NCBI GenBank assembly: GCA_900553605.1
Contig: USDX01000009.1
Span: 1 to 64,000, forward strand
Direction: 5' to 3'
Source of the DNA: an uncultured Eggerthella sp.
GTDB lineage: Bacteria; Actinomycetota; Coriobacteriia; Coriobacteriales; Eggerthellaceae
DNA length: 64,000 bases
Each line of letters opens with the position of its first letter. Positions within the stretch are counted from its first letter, which is position 1. Shown here in pieces: positions 33,533 through 44,421 of this stretch. Below the pieces are notes generated by a model, which worked only from the letters and a program-made list of their open reading frames with translations, had not been told where the DNA came from and ran no database searches. A program made the translations under genes and the position numbers.

Positions 33533-33925
33533 ATGGCATTTTGTACAGATACGGTTTGCGCGGGCGAAGGGGTGTTCGCCCTCGAAGCCGTGGTTACGGT
33601 AACCCCGCGCGGCATCGTGGTGTATGCTTGCACGCCTGCTTTCGCCCACGTGGGCGCTACGGCTCAGGCTATTCCGCGCCCAGAGCCAGGGCGCACGGCA
33701 ACGGTTAGCTTGCTTGCCGTTCCCTGCCATAGGGACGAAATTCCCGCCCATGATATCGCCGCCGCTTTGGCAACGGAGTTCGCCATGCCCTGCTCCGCCA
33801 GCACGGGCTATCACGTGGAAAATGCCTCTCCTGCCGATTTGCAGAAGATGCTCGAAGTGAACCAGCAGCTCATCGAAGTGCTGAAGGAGCGCGTTGCAGC
33901 AATGCTTGCCAGCTTGAGCGAATAG
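33533..33925 (+). CDS. LpdD-like / proteasome-assembly-chaperone-4-like protein
   Basis: The product has 130 residues. The pattern VTPRGIVVYACTPAFAHVGA, AIPRPEPG, SLLAVPCHRDE, IAAALATEFA, GYHVENASPADLQKMLEVNQ is that of the bacterial PAC4-like family that includes LpdD, the small partner of prenyl-FMN-dependent gallate decarboxylase in lactobacilli. In that family it is thought to act as a chaperone. No UbiD-type decarboxylase or UbiX is in the window, so it is an orphan. AAAGGGG precedes the ATG by six bases. The family call is from pattern memory and is moderately sure. Confidence 0.6.
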   Translation: MAFCTDTVCAGEGVFALEAVVTVTPRGIVVYACTPAFAHVGATAQAIPRPEPGRTATVSLLAVPCHRDEIPAHDIAAALATEFAMPCSASTGYHVENASPADLQKMLEVNQQLIEVLKERVAAMLASLSE

Positions 33926-34209
33926 CTGCCGCCCACGCCGATGCATCGCGTCAACCGATGCACGCTTGCCGGCACCGCCTGGGCCCGACCCGCGCTTACC
34001 TCGATCCGGCTCACTATCGCCCGCTCCCAGGGCGCCCACCATGCCGCGCCGCCGCCCGCCCCACTAGGCCTACGATTCCGCGCGCTCCTCGGCCTCGGAT
34101 TCGTCCCACCGCCCGAGCCCCGGCCCTGCGCCCACTGCGCCTCCATCGCCTACGCGCTGCTCCCGGCTGCCCGCGTTCCCCTCTCGCGTTGCGGCGGCCC
34201 CGGGGCCCT

Positions 34210-34456
34210 GGCTGGCAAGAATCGCACCGTATGCATCCCTTTTTCGCCGAATGCGCGAAAAAGGCCCCCTTCCTGGCAACATCCGCCCGAAATGCATGCT
34301 TTTCGAGATCAAGATGGCAACATCCTCGCCCTATGCATCCATTTCCGGGCGCAATCGGGCGATTCAGGATACATGGCGCGCGAATCTTGCCTCCAAGGGC
34401 CCTTTTTCGCGTCGAGGAACCCGAAATCACGCATGGCGCGAAGATGTTGCCAGCGC
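34210..34456. repeat. Dispersed ~30-bp repeat family, locus 2 (five units)
   Basis: Three inverted units start at about 34210, 34271 and 34313 (pattern TGGCAACATCCGCCC then ATGCAT), and two direct units at 34366 (ATACATGGCGCGCGAATCTT) and 34427. They belong to the family at 22312-22641. The gap 33926-34780 is very GC-rich and has no supportable gene; the long plus-strand frame through it runs antisense into tyrS and is a shadow. Confidence 0.6.
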
Positions 34457-34780
34457 CGCGCGGCCTTTCCGCGGCAGCGGCATGCGGCTCGGCCGAACGG
34501 GCTTTGCGCCCTGCGGCAGCGGCCTGCGACACGCGGCATGGCCGAACGGGCTTTGCGCCCTGCGGCGCGGGCCTGGCCTGCTTGCCGCATGCGCCCCCTG
34601 CCATCTCGCCCGCGTTCATCGCCGCCGTCTTACACGTGCCGCGCTTCGCCGTTCGAGACCCGCCACGCGGTCCCCGTACCGACGCATCTCGCTACCTGCG
34701 CGCCGCACCCATCCCGCCAGCCGCGCGGACCCACCGCGTCCAGGAAACAAGCGGAACAACACAAACAACTCAATGCGGGC

Positions 34781-34812
34781 ATAAAAATAGGATCCCCAAA
34801 TGGGGACCCTAT
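34781..34812 (-). terminator. Intrinsic terminator of tyrS
   Basis: The stem ataggatcccca (34787-34798) / tggggaccctat (34801-34812) lies 49 bp past the tyrS stop on its strand and is followed, on that strand, by a T run. Confidence 0.8.
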
Positions 34813-34861
34813 TGAAGAGCTCTTTGGTTTTGCTCAGCGTCTGCCCGACGCCCTGCAGCCC

Positions 34862-36073
34862 TTACACCAAGCGAACGAACTTGCGCTTTCCTACCTGGAT
34901 CACAGCACCCGACAGGGCTTCGGGAGCTACGTTGTAGGCCTTAGCCGCAACAGCTTCACCGTTGATCTTCACGCCGCCCTGGTCGATCATGCGACGAGCA
35001 TCGCCCGTCGACTTGGTAAGACCCGAATCGGCAATGAGCTTAGCCAGATACACCATGCCCTCTTCATTGGGGGTAAGGTCGGCAGCAAACTCGGGAATGT
35101 CTTCCGGAACCTCATGCTGCTTGAACTGGCGATCGAATGCCGCTTCTGCTCCCTTTGCTGCTTCCTCGTCGTAGTACGCCGCAACAATGTTCTGGGCCAA
35201 GTCGCGCTTGCAGCGGTTCGGATGAATCTCGTCGGCAGCCAAGCCCTTTTCGATAGCATCGATCTGATCGACCGGCACGGTAGAAGCCAGACGGTAGTAC
35301 TTCACCATCAGTTCGTCAGGGATAGACATTACCTTGCCAAACATATCGTTGGGGGCATCGGTCAAACCGATGTAGTTGCCGTAGCTCTTGGACATTTTCT
35401 TAACGCCGTCGGTGCCCTCCAGCAAAGGAAGCGTCAGGCACACCTGAGGCTCCATGCCCATCTTTTCCATGAGCTCACGGCCAGCGAGCAGATTGAACAA
35501 CTGGTCGGTGCCGCCCAGTTCAACGTCTGCCTTGATAACAACAGAATCGTATGCCTGCATGATGGGATACAGGAACTCGTGCAAGCTGATGGGCAGCTCG
35601 GACGTGTAACGGTTATGGAAGTCGTCGCGCTCAAGGATGCGTGCAACGGTAAAGTTGGAAGCGATCTTCAGAAGTTCTTCCATACCCAAGGAAAGAATCC
35701 ATTCGGAGTTGTAACGAAGCGTGGTCTTCTCAGGATCAAGAACCTTAAAGGCCTGGTCAACGTAAGTCTGGGCGTTTTCCTTGATCTGTTCGCGCGTAAG
35801 CTGAGGGCGCGTAGAGTTGCGGCCGGAAGGGTCACCGATAAGGGCGGTTCCGTCGCCGATGATAAGGGTAACCTGATGGCCCAGATCCTGGAACTGGCGC
35901 AGCTTACGCAGCGGAACAGCATGACCAAGATGGATATCGGGAGCCGTAGGGTCTACACCCAACTTGATGTTCAACGGCTTACCGCGCTTAAGCTTGTCCA
36001 TAAGGGCCTTCTCAGGCACGATCTGAGCGGCGCCGGACTGAATAATATGAAACTGCTCTTCAGGTGAAATCAT
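34862..36073 (-). CDS. tyrS: Tyrosyl-tRNA synthetase
   Basis: The product has 403 residues. Class I signatures are present: HIGH-type DIHLGHAVPL (about residues 45-54), tyrosine pocket GTDQLFNLLAGRELM, and KMSKSYGN near residue 230. A C-terminal S4 RNA-binding domain (STGDARRMIDQGGVKINGEAV) completes it. This is the TyrZ-like branch rather than the TyrS form, judged by the HLGHAVPL spelling. I see no T-box leader upstream. It is a single-gene unit with its own terminator. Confidence 0.95.
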   Translation of the reverse strand: MISPEEQFHIIQSGAAQIVPEKALMDKLKRGKPLNIKLGVDPTAPDIHLGHAVPLRKLRQFQDLGHQVTLIIGDGTALIGDPSGRNSTRPQLTREQIKENAQTYVDQAFKVLDPEKTTLRYNSEWILSLGMEELLKIASNFTVARILERDDFHNRYTSELPISLHEFLYPIMQAYDSVVIKADVELGGTDQLFNLLAGRELMEKMGMEPQVCLTLPLLEGTDGVKKMSKSYGNYIGLTDAPNDMFGKVMSIPDELMVKYYRLASTVPVDQIDAIEKGLAADEIHPNRCKRDLAQNIVAAYYDEEAAKGAEAAFDRQFKQHEVPEDIPEFAADLTPNEEGMVYLAKLIADSGLTKSTGDARRMIDQGGVKINGEAVAAKAYNVAPEALSGAVIQVGKRKFVRLV

Positions 36074-36118
36074 GATTCCTCTTTCTAGCGTATGGCGAAG
36101 ATTCTAGCACAGGGAAGA

Positions 36119-36140
36119 CGGCTGCGTTTTCCTGCAGCCG
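36119..36140 (-). terminator. Weak hairpin downstream of the U32 peptidase gene
   Basis: The stem cggctgc (36119-36125) / gcagccg (36134-36140) lies about 100 bp past the stop of the U32 gene. There is no strong T run, so termination is uncertain. Confidence 0.3.
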
Positions 36141-36236
36141 CCCTTATCACTGCGTAGGAGCAAGGACTGCGCGTATGCTTTCCGCGCGCATTCTGCGCAC
36201 AAGCGCACCCTTGCGTTTTTCATCTTGCCCAAGCAC

Positions 36237-38762
36237 CTACGAAACACCGCGGAACAAATGACCCGATGTTGCGCCTTCGGCCTTGGCAACCTTGTTGCCG
36301 TCCTTCTGGGCAATATCGCGGGCACGAACAGCGCGGGCAACCTTTTCGGTGGTTTCCTTCACGTTCATAAGCGTGGTGTCGACCAGCACCGTAGAAACAC
36401 CCGCCCCGATGATCTCGGGCATCAGGTGGGCAACGTCCATCTGCACCGCATTGTACAAATGGCTGCGCCCAGTACAATCGGTGATTACCGGCATCTCGTA
36501 GCCCTTGCGGTCTTTCAGGTAGTGGGGGCTCTTGCGGCGAGCACACTCAGCACACTTCTGATTACAGGGGCCCTGGCTCATAAGCAAGCAATGCTCGGTA
36601 ACCATGAGCTCGGTCTGACCCATGATGGTAAGGCCCAAAGGCATGGGTGCCATGTCGCCCAGCTCTTCGATCTGCACCAGCGAAAGCTCGGGAGAGAGCC
36701 ATACGCGCTGTGCGCCCAGGTCGGCCATAGCCTGCAAGTCGAGCTTGTTCGTAACGGGAATATGCGGACCGACCTCAGGAGCAGCGCCCATTTCCGTAGC
36801 GTGGAGAAGCTGGCCAAGATTTTCAACCATAACCGGCTTATCTGCCTTTACGCGTTTCCAGATATCGAAGCCGTTGCGCTTCTCTTCGTCGAACATCTGC
36901 GAAACGGTAGGCAATACCGGAATGCATTGCTTGGGATATCCAGCTTGCTCGGCAGTATCGGAAAGCTGACCCGCGATAACAGCTTCTCCGCGACGGTAAT
37001 TTGCCGCAGGTACGTAAATCAAGTCAGCACCAGCGCGCTTTGCGGCGCGGGCGCAGGCAGGATTCGTAGCCAAAGCCGCAACCTTGCACCAACCCTTGCG
37101 AACGACAGGGGCAAAGGCTCGACTGGGCGTGCGTTCAAGCTTGCGAGCATGATAATGCGCAAGAATTGCTTCCTGGAGTTCTTCGGCAGCACGGGCACGG
37201 AGCTTATGCAGCATCGAAAAGCCCATGCCTACACCTTCGTCCAAGTCAATATCGAGCGAAGAAAGGTAAAACGGCGTGGCTCCCATGCGGTCGATGTGCT
37301 CGCGCACCTCTTCTTCGGTGATGGCTTTGGTGCGCGCAGCCTCCACCTCAGGGCCTTCGACGGTAACGCTTGCATCGCCAGCAGCTGCCGTAAAGGTAAG
37401 CAGAGCGGGCTGCCCAATATGGAGTTCGGCATGGGCACAAACGGCGACGGAAGGAAGCTTATCGTCATCCACGAAAGCAGCCTCAGCGTTGCGCACGCGG
37501 AACACGCGGTCGCCCTTGCCCACGGCACGCTCCACCGGGAAGAAGACGCGACCCGCTCGATCGGTTTTGAATTCGCCAATGGTATGCACGAAGTGGCCGC
37601 GATTGGTCCAGAATTCGATCAGGTCACCAACATGCAGCTCGGTTTCGGGGTCGATGAATACCAAGCCCTCACGTACCTTGGCAACACGACCAACGAACAC
37701 GCCACGATTGTTCGGGCGCCCATAGCTCATGATTTCATTGCCACGCTTACCCTTCAGGTAAGCCGTAGTAAACCCACGAGAGAAAGCTTCGGAAAGGACG
37801 TTCGTCTCCTCTTCGCTTGCGCGAAGCTCGGGAGCGTCAGACGCAACAACAGAGTCGATGCCGTCACGGGCAATAGCTCCCTCAACGCGGTCGATCACCG
37901 CACGGTACACCCCTACTACAGCCTGCACGTATTCAGGCGATTTCATGCGACCTTCGATTTTGAGCGAAGCCACACCCACCTGCAGGAGTTCGGGAATGAG
38001 GTTTGCCGTGCACAGGTCTTTCGGAGAAAGCAGATGCTCGCCTGGAGCATCGAGGGTTTTGCGCAGAGCGCGATTGTGCAGCTCGTATGGCAAACGGCAC
38101 GCCTGGGCACAACGGCCGCGATTGGCGGAACGACCGCCCACCAGCGACGACATGAAGCACTGGCCCGAATAGCAAATGCATAGTGCGCCATGGGCGAACG
38201 ACTCAAGTTCGACACCAAGCTCTTCTGCATGCTCATGCAAACGGGCAATTTCATCCAAGGAAAGCTCACGGGCAAGCGTTACGCGCGTGGCACCCAGCGC
38301 GGCGGCTGCGCGTAGGCCGTCTTCATCATGAATGTTCATCTGAGTGGATACATGGACCTCCACATCGGGCATGATGCGGGATAGCTCGATGGAGATACCG
38401 ATATCCTGCACGATAAAGGCATCTACGCCACAGCGATAAGCCTGACGAGCAAGCTCCAAAGCATCGGGAAGCTCTGAGGGCAGCACTACGGTATTCAGCG
38501 TAAGATAGATCTTCACACCGCGAAGATGCGCGTAATCGCAGGCTTCCGCCAAGTTTTCGAGCGAGAAATTATCGGCACCACGACGGGCGTTGAAATGACC
38601 TGCGCCCAGATACACTGCATCGGCACCAGCTTTTACAGCTGCATGCAGGCATTCCATGTTGCCAGCGGGGGCCAAAAGCTCCACATTCTTCGAACAAGGA
38701 CCAGCTATCACGCCAGCTTCGGGCTGCACATTGGCTTCCTTGTTCATGGTTTCGTTAGTCAT
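36237..38762 (-). CDS. Peptidase U32 family protein (RlhA/DUF3656 type)
   Basis: The product has 841 residues. The N-terminal TIM-barrel-like U32 domain starts VELLAPAGNMECLHAAVKAGADAVYLG; the signature ESFAHGALCICYSGQCFMSSLVGGRSANRGRC carries the conserved cysteines. A DUF3656-like middle domain and a second barrel-like part with CNQKCAECARRKSPHYL follow. Well-studied U32 members (RlhA, TrhP, UbiU/V) hydroxylate RNA or ubiquinone precursors with prephenate-derived chemistry and Fe-S clusters rather than cleave peptides. The long form here resembles RlhA, which modifies 23S rRNA; that assignment is inference. Confidence 0.85.
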   Translation of the reverse strand: MTNETMNKEANVQPEAGVIAGPCSKNVELLAPAGNMECLHAAVKAGADAVYLGAGHFNARRGADNFSLENLAEACDYAHLRGVKIYLTLNTVVLPSELPDALELARQAYRCGVDAFIVQDIGISIELSRIMPDVEVHVSTQMNIHDEDGLRAAAALGATRVTLARELSLDEIARLHEHAEELGVELESFAHGALCICYSGQCFMSSLVGGRSANRGRCAQACRLPYELHNRALRKTLDAPGEHLLSPKDLCTANLIPELLQVGVASLKIEGRMKSPEYVQAVVGVYRAVIDRVEGAIARDGIDSVVASDAPELRASEEETNVLSEAFSRGFTTAYLKGKRGNEIMSYGRPNNRGVFVGRVAKVREGLVFIDPETELHVGDLIEFWTNRGHFVHTIGEFKTDRAGRVFFPVERAVGKGDRVFRVRNAEAAFVDDDKLPSVAVCAHAELHIGQPALLTFTAAAGDASVTVEGPEVEAARTKAITEEEVREHIDRMGATPFYLSSLDIDLDEGVGMGFSMLHKLRARAAEELQEAILAHYHARKLERTPSRAFAPVVRKGWCKVAALATNPACARAAKRAGADLIYVPAANYRRGEAVIAGQLSDTAEQAGYPKQCIPVLPTVSQMFDEEKRNGFDIWKRVKADKPVMVENLGQLLHATEMGAAPEVGPHIPVTNKLDLQAMADLGAQRVWLSPELSLVQIEELGDMAPMPLGLTIMGQTELMVTEHCLLMSQGPCNQKCAECARRKSPHYLKDRKGYEMPVITDCTGRSHLYNAVQMDVAHLMPEIIGAGVSTVLVDTTLMNVKETTEKVARAVRARDIAQKDGNKVAKAEGATSGHLFRGVS

Positions 38763-38795
38763 ACCTTTGTCCTTAAACCTCTTGATAAGGCAAGA

Positions 38796-38826
38796 AAACG
38801 GCCATCATCGAGCATGATGGCCGTTT
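38796..38826 (-). terminator. Intrinsic terminator of the lipoprotein gene
   Basis: The stem aaacggccatcat (38796-38808) / atgatggccgttt (38814-38826) is followed on the minus strand by tcttg. It lies 26 bp past the stop at 38852. Confidence 0.8.
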
Positions 38827-38851
38827 CACTACATTGCTATGCCGCACTCCG

Positions 38852-39343
38852 CTAGGCGGATTCGGCCTTGCTGTCCGCATCCTGCAGGGCCTTGATGCCC
38901 GCATCGTAATGGGACTGGATTTCAGCCATACGGCTATCATAGTCAGCGCCACTGGGAGCTACGCCGCTTGCAGGAGCCTTAACGTCCTCATACAACTGAA
39001 CATAGCTCGAAAGCGCGGTTTGCAGTTCCTTAGCACCGTTCACATACGATGAGTGAATGTCGCCCATAGCATCGGGAACGGAAAGGCCTTCAAGGTCAGA
39101 CACGCACTGGTCGACCGCAGAAAGCTGAGCGGAAAGAGAAACCACTTCGCCATCCTTCACCGCTTCGGAGAAGGCGCCCATGTTTGTATTCAGGGTTTCC
39201 ATGATGGTGTTGACCGAAGACATGTACTGACGGTTCTGCGTTTGGGCATCCGTCTGCTCATTGTTGCTTGCACAGCCAACAAGCGCCGCCAAACAGGCAA
39301 GGCAAAATGCCGCAATTACCAGAAAACGTGCTTTCGTTTTCAT
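38852..39343 (-). CDS. Small lipoprotein, helical, unknown function
   Basis: The product has 163 residues. The signal peptide MKTKARFLVIAAFCLACLAA ends in lipobox LVGC (Cys24), so the protein should be lipidated and face outward. The mature part is predicted helical with Gln/Ser-rich stretches (NRQYMSSVNTIMETLNTNMG) resembling a four-helix sensor-like or YkyA-like domain. The start at 39343 has AAGGATC upstream; the longer frame adds a non-signal extension. No operon partner: the PBP gene upstream has its own terminator. Confidence 0.75.
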   Translation of the reverse strand: MKTKARFLVIAAFCLACLAALVGCASNNEQTDAQTQNRQYMSSVNTIMETLNTNMGAFSEAVKDGEVVSLSAQLSAVDQCVSDLEGLSVPDAMGDIHSSYVNGAKELQTALSSYVQLYEDVKAPASGVAPSGADYDSRMAEIQSHYDAGIKALQDADSKAESA

Positions 39344-39482
39344 AAGATCCTTCCGAGTAAAAACCAGCAAAGCCAAAGGGCTTTACATTCCTTTCTATTA
39401 AAAACGCTCTTTGCCACCTGCGTGCTTGCGTTTGACGTTCTACCCGAAGAATCCACAGCCTGTCGTTGTTTCAGCAAAACAA

Positions 39483-39512
39483 AAAGGCGCACCCCCTTCA
39501 GGATGCGCCTTT
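39483..39512 (-). terminator. Intrinsic terminator of the PBP gene
   Basis: The stem aaaggcgca (39483-39491) / tgcgccttt (39504-39512) has A/T runs on both sides; on the minus strand it is followed by ttgttttg. It lies 6 bp past the stop. Confidence 0.85.
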
Positions 39513-39517
39513 AAAAG

Positions 39518-41701
39518 TTAATCTTCTCCGGTGCCGCCAGAGCCAGCTTCACCGCCAGAGCCAGAGCCTCCGTTGCCGCCACCCGAGGTTCCGCCGCTGC
39601 TGCCGCCGGTCGAGCCGCCGCTGCTAGAGCCAGAGCCCGAACTCGTGCCGCTTCCGCCGCTCGAGGTGCCGCCGCTCGGGGTTGTAGCGCCCTTATCAGG
39701 CTCATTAGTGCCTGGCTGCCCATTATTCGTGGTATCGGAAGCTGACGTGCCGTCCGTCATCTCTGTATCGCCTTCATGCTCAGGGGACGAACCAGTGCTT
39801 CCGCTGCCATTGCCAAAGTCTGTTGTGTTGTAGGTGAGCTTCGTGTCGGATGTCGGGAACTGCTCGATGGGCTGACCTGCAAGAACTTGGCTCATAAAGC
39901 TGCCATACACACCATCGCACGCAACCGAAGAAGGCATACGGACCTCATCACGGCCACCGATCCACACTGCGGTGGAAAGCTGCGGAGTGATGCCGCAGAA
40001 CCACTTATCGCGCCAATTCTCGGAAGTACCCGTTTTGCCCGCCACCGGCTGCCCGTTGCTGATGCTTGCTCCACGGCCAGTACCGTTGGTAACAACACCC
40101 TTCATTACATCGGTTGCAGCCTGAGTGAGTGCCGTATCAAGAACCTTTTCGCCCTTGGTGTCAGCCTGGAAGATAGTGATGCCATCGGAGTCCTTGATGG
40201 ATTCGATGCACACCGCTTCACGCCTGGTGCCACCATTGGCAATGGTGGCATACGCCTGGGCCATTTCGCGCACCGTAACCTCTTCGGAGCCCAGCGTAAT
40301 GGAAGGATAGGCGTCCAACTCGGACTCGATGCCGCACTTCTTCGCCATGTCCGCTACCTTCTCAGGACCGATTTCGGTACACAGCTCAGCAAAACCAGTG
40401 TTAGAGGAAACGGCGAAAGCACTTCGGATGGAACGCGTACCGTAGTCGGTGCCACCGTAGTTCTCGACTTGCCAACCGTTGATATTCACATGGCCGGCGC
40501 AGTTAAGATTGGTTTCAGGAGAAACGCCTTCGTTCAAAGCGGCAAGCAAGGTGAACGTCTTGAAGGAAGAGCCCGGCTGACGTTTTGCCTGCGTTGCCAA
40601 GTTGAATTCATTGGCGTCGTAATCACGTCCACCGATAAGAGCCTTGATGAAGCCGGTATCAGGGTCAACAGAAACCAGCGCGAGCTCAAGATTATCGGAA
40701 AGGCTCTTCATCTTCGCATCGGCGGCAGATTCCGCTGCCTCTTGGATGGCAGGGTCAAGCGTAGTGACAACCGTCATGCCACCCTTGAATACCTCGTCGG
40801 TCGAGTAATCCTTCAGAAGCGTTTCGCGAACATAGCTGGTGAAGTACTTGTACTTGTACATGCCGTCGCCGGTGCTTACCTCGGAAACGTTCAGGTTCAA
40901 ATCTTCAGCCTGTGCCGCATCGTGCTCTTCTTGAGTGATTACCCCATTGGAAAGCATGCGATCGAGAACCAAGTTGCGACGGTTCTTACAGTTTCCGGGA
41001 TTGTCGATGGGGTTGTTGTACGTAGGCGACTGGGGAATGCCGATTAGCGTTGCCGCCTGAGCGATAGTAAGGTCTTTCGCATCCTTGTTGTAGTAGCGCT
41101 GCGCAGCTGCCTGGATACCATAGGCGCCCTGACCATAGTTAATCGTGTTCAGGTACATCTGAAGGATTTCGTCCTTCGAGTACGATTCTTCCAGCTTAAT
41201 GGCAATATACGCTTCGCGCACCTTACGCTTCAGCGTAGATTCCGTAGCTTCATCAGCCAAAATGGTGTTTCGCACAAACTGCTGCGTAATGGTTGACGCA
41301 CCTTCATGGCCGGTATGGGTTACATTTACCCAAACCGCGCGCGCAATACCCAAAATATCGATGCCGTTATGCTGGTAGAAACGCTCGTCTTCCGTGGCAA
41401 CCGTACCCTTGGTTACATAGGTGCCCATCTCATCGAGATCAATGGGATCACGGTTCTCAAGGTAAAACTCGGCAAGCAATGTCGTGCCGTCGTTAGCGTA
41501 TACCTTGGTTTTCTCGGCATAGTTATAAGCAGAAGCATCGTTGTAATCGGGCAAGTCCTGCAACCAGACGGTGCACATCACAACAACGGCGATGCAGCAG
41601 GCAGCAAGCGCGCCCAAGATAACAGCACCCGCAACGCCAAGCCTTAAACCTGCTTTTTCCTGGCGAGCACCGTGCTTGCTTTTTCTAGCTCGTGAAGCCA
41701 T
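39518..41701 (-). CDS. Class A penicillin-binding protein (PBP1A-like)
   Basis: The product has 727 residues. A cytoplasmic basic N-terminus and one membrane helix (about 24-46) precede the GT51 transglycosylase (EDERFYQHNGIDILGIARA, STITQQFVRN). The transpeptidase follows with S-x-x-K (SSFKTF), SxN (SSNTGF) and KTG (KTGTSENWRD). It polymerises and cross-links peptidoglycan outside the membrane. The last ~80 residues form a low-complexity Gly/Ser/Thr tail (SGGSGTSSGSGSSSGG and onward) ending GTGED, probably a flexible wall-spanning extension, as seen in many actinobacterial PBPs. Confidence 0.95.
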   Translation of the reverse strand: MASRARKSKHGARQEKAGLRLGVAGAVILGALAACCIAVVVMCTVWLQDLPDYNDASAYNYAEKTKVYANDGTTLLAEFYLENRDPIDLDEMGTYVTKGTVATEDERFYQHNGIDILGIARAVWVNVTHTGHEGASTITQQFVRNTILADEATESTLKRKVREAYIAIKLEESYSKDEILQMYLNTINYGQGAYGIQAAAQRYYNKDAKDLTIAQAATLIGIPQSPTYNNPIDNPGNCKNRRNLVLDRMLSNGVITQEEHDAAQAEDLNLNVSEVSTGDGMYKYKYFTSYVRETLLKDYSTDEVFKGGMTVVTTLDPAIQEAAESAADAKMKSLSDNLELALVSVDPDTGFIKALIGGRDYDANEFNLATQAKRQPGSSFKTFTLLAALNEGVSPETNLNCAGHVNINGWQVENYGGTDYGTRSIRSAFAVSSNTGFAELCTEIGPEKVADMAKKCGIESELDAYPSITLGSEEVTVREMAQAYATIANGGTRREAVCIESIKDSDGITIFQADTKGEKVLDTALTQAATDVMKGVVTNGTGRGASISNGQPVAGKTGTSENWRDKWFCGITPQLSTAVWIGGRDEVRMPSSVACDGVYGSFMSQVLAGQPIEQFPTSDTKLTYNTTDFGNGSGSTGSSPEHEGDTEMTDGTSASDTTNNGQPGTNEPDKGATTPSGGTSSGGSGTSSGSGSSSGGSTGGSSGGTSGGGNGGSGSGGEAGSGGTGED

Positions 41702-41818
41702 CGAACCTCCCTAAATACAGTTCTTTGCATTTTATCACGCTTGACGTTGCCGCCACCAAACTGCACAAACCATGGATCTTGAATAGAAATGGCATCATAA
41801 ACCAATCGATACAACAAG

Positions 41819-41849
41819 AAAGCCGCAGCACCTAAGGCACTGCGGCTTT
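41819..41849 (-). terminator. Intrinsic terminator of argH
   Basis: The stem aaagccgcag (41819-41828) / ctgcggcttt (41840-41849) is followed on the minus strand by cttgttg. It lies 24 bp past the argH stop. Confidence 0.85.
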
Positions 41850-41873
41850 CCAATTACCGTTTTGGGGAATTTG

Positions 41874-43265
<1,392 letters not shown>

Positions 43266-43401
43266 AATATGAGCTCCTAACCTTAAAGAACTGCGCCCTA
43301 TACGAGTATTGCTTGATTAACGTTCCAATAATAACAAAACAGGACCCTTCCCTCTTTACGAAGGAAAGGCTCTGAATGCCCGCTTTTTCAGGGGAGGCAA
43401 T

Positions 43402-44421
43402 TTACTCGCCTACCGTTTCATACAAAATGATTGATTCCAACTCATCTGAAATCCACTCAGGCTCATCAATGCGAAGAGACTGATCGGCCTCGCATAAGGC
43501 GATTCTTTCGTTGTATTTCCGAATAAGCCGAGCTACGCCACGACGAATGCCACTTGCACTGAATCCTGAAATTTCTTCGATATTCGTTCCGACAAAAGTT
43601 TCTATGCTCTGAACTCCAACTTTGCCATCCAGCCCCTCGGACTTGAACAAACCCGAGGCAAACGAAACCTCAGAAGCTGGAACAAGAACCACTGACCTGT
43701 AGCCATTTCTGCCGTTCTCGATAACACGATTTATCAGCTTAGCAGAGGGCGATACCGTAACATGAAATGCCGTATTCCCTAATTGGAAGTCACCTTGCCT
43801 GCCTGTCTGTACGTCAGCTGCATTTGCATTATCCATTCCGACAAACGCATTCGGAAACCGTAAAGTCAACTTCGCCCCAACAAGATGCTGGGCAACAGCG
43901 CCCGTAGGTTTATCGTTCCTGCTCTTCGCGACTTCAAAAATATCGTCCACAATCTTCGACACAGGTTTTGAGGGGTCGATAGGAACCTGCAAGCATTTCT
44001 TATCGAAAAAATCTTTTCCGATACACTTTACAAAATACCTCTGCAAAGAGGTCGCCGCTGCTTCCCTGCATTCGGGATTGTTTCCAGCATCCCCCAACGC
44101 GTCATTAATTAGCGCCGCAAGCTCAATAGCCTGCTTCAATGTGCCCCTGGAAGTTCTTCCTCCCTCTGACGTAAAAGGCCTATTTTCACCATTGTCAATC
44201 AGAACTTTTCTTACAAAAGACCCACTTAAACCTCTAACTTGGCTGCCGTTTTTAGTACTGACATTCTCAGTCGTAAGGGGATAGTTCCGTTTCAAAAGCT
44301 CCGCAACCGCTATCCCCGCCGTCATTACATTGGTATTGACCCTCCCTTTCTTACGGTGAGATTCATACCAATTTTCCGCAATATCGTTCAATAAGGATAC
44401 CTGATCAGCATACTTCCACAT
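43402..44421 (-). CDS. DUF4928 protein, putative restriction endonuclease
   Basis: The product has 339 residues. DUF4928 proteins are encoded beside C5-cytosine methyltransferases and are regarded as their candidate type II restriction partners. No obvious PD-(D/E)xK is certain, but FVGMDNANAADVQTGRQGDFQLGN resembles a D-x(n)-D/E core. The start at 44421 (MWKYADQVSLL) follows AAGGAG by nine bases and overlaps the methyltransferase end by 17 bp; a start at 44439 (MKESRS) is also open. Base composition is more AT-rich than that of the flanking arg genes, which suggests acquisition. The family call is fairly sure; endonuclease activity is inferred from pairing. Confidence 0.7.
   Translation of the reverse strand: MWKYADQVSLLNDIAENWYESHRKKGRVNTNVMTAGIAVAELLKRNYPLTTENVSTKNGSQVRGLSGSFVRKVLIDNGENRPFTSEGGRTSRGTLKQAIELAALINDALGDAGNNPECREAAATSLQRYFVKCIGKDFFDKKCLQVPIDPSKPVSKIVDDIFEVAKSRNDKPTGAVAQHLVGAKLTLRFPNAFVGMDNANAADVQTGRQGDFQLGNTAFHVTVSPSAKLINRVIENGRNGYRSVVLVPASEVSFASGLFKSEGLDGKVGVQSIETFVGTNIEEISGFSASGIRRGVARLIRKYNERIALCEADQSLRIDEPEWISDELESIILYETVGE

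Noticed and set aside
33941..36067. 708-residue plus-strand open frame
   Set aside because: It runs antisense through tyrS and a GC-rich gap. Its composition (Arg/Pro/His) and lack of a ribosome site mark it as a shadow.
36225..38183. 652-residue plus-strand open frame
   Set aside because: It is antisense to the U32 peptidase gene, whose motifs and start are clear.
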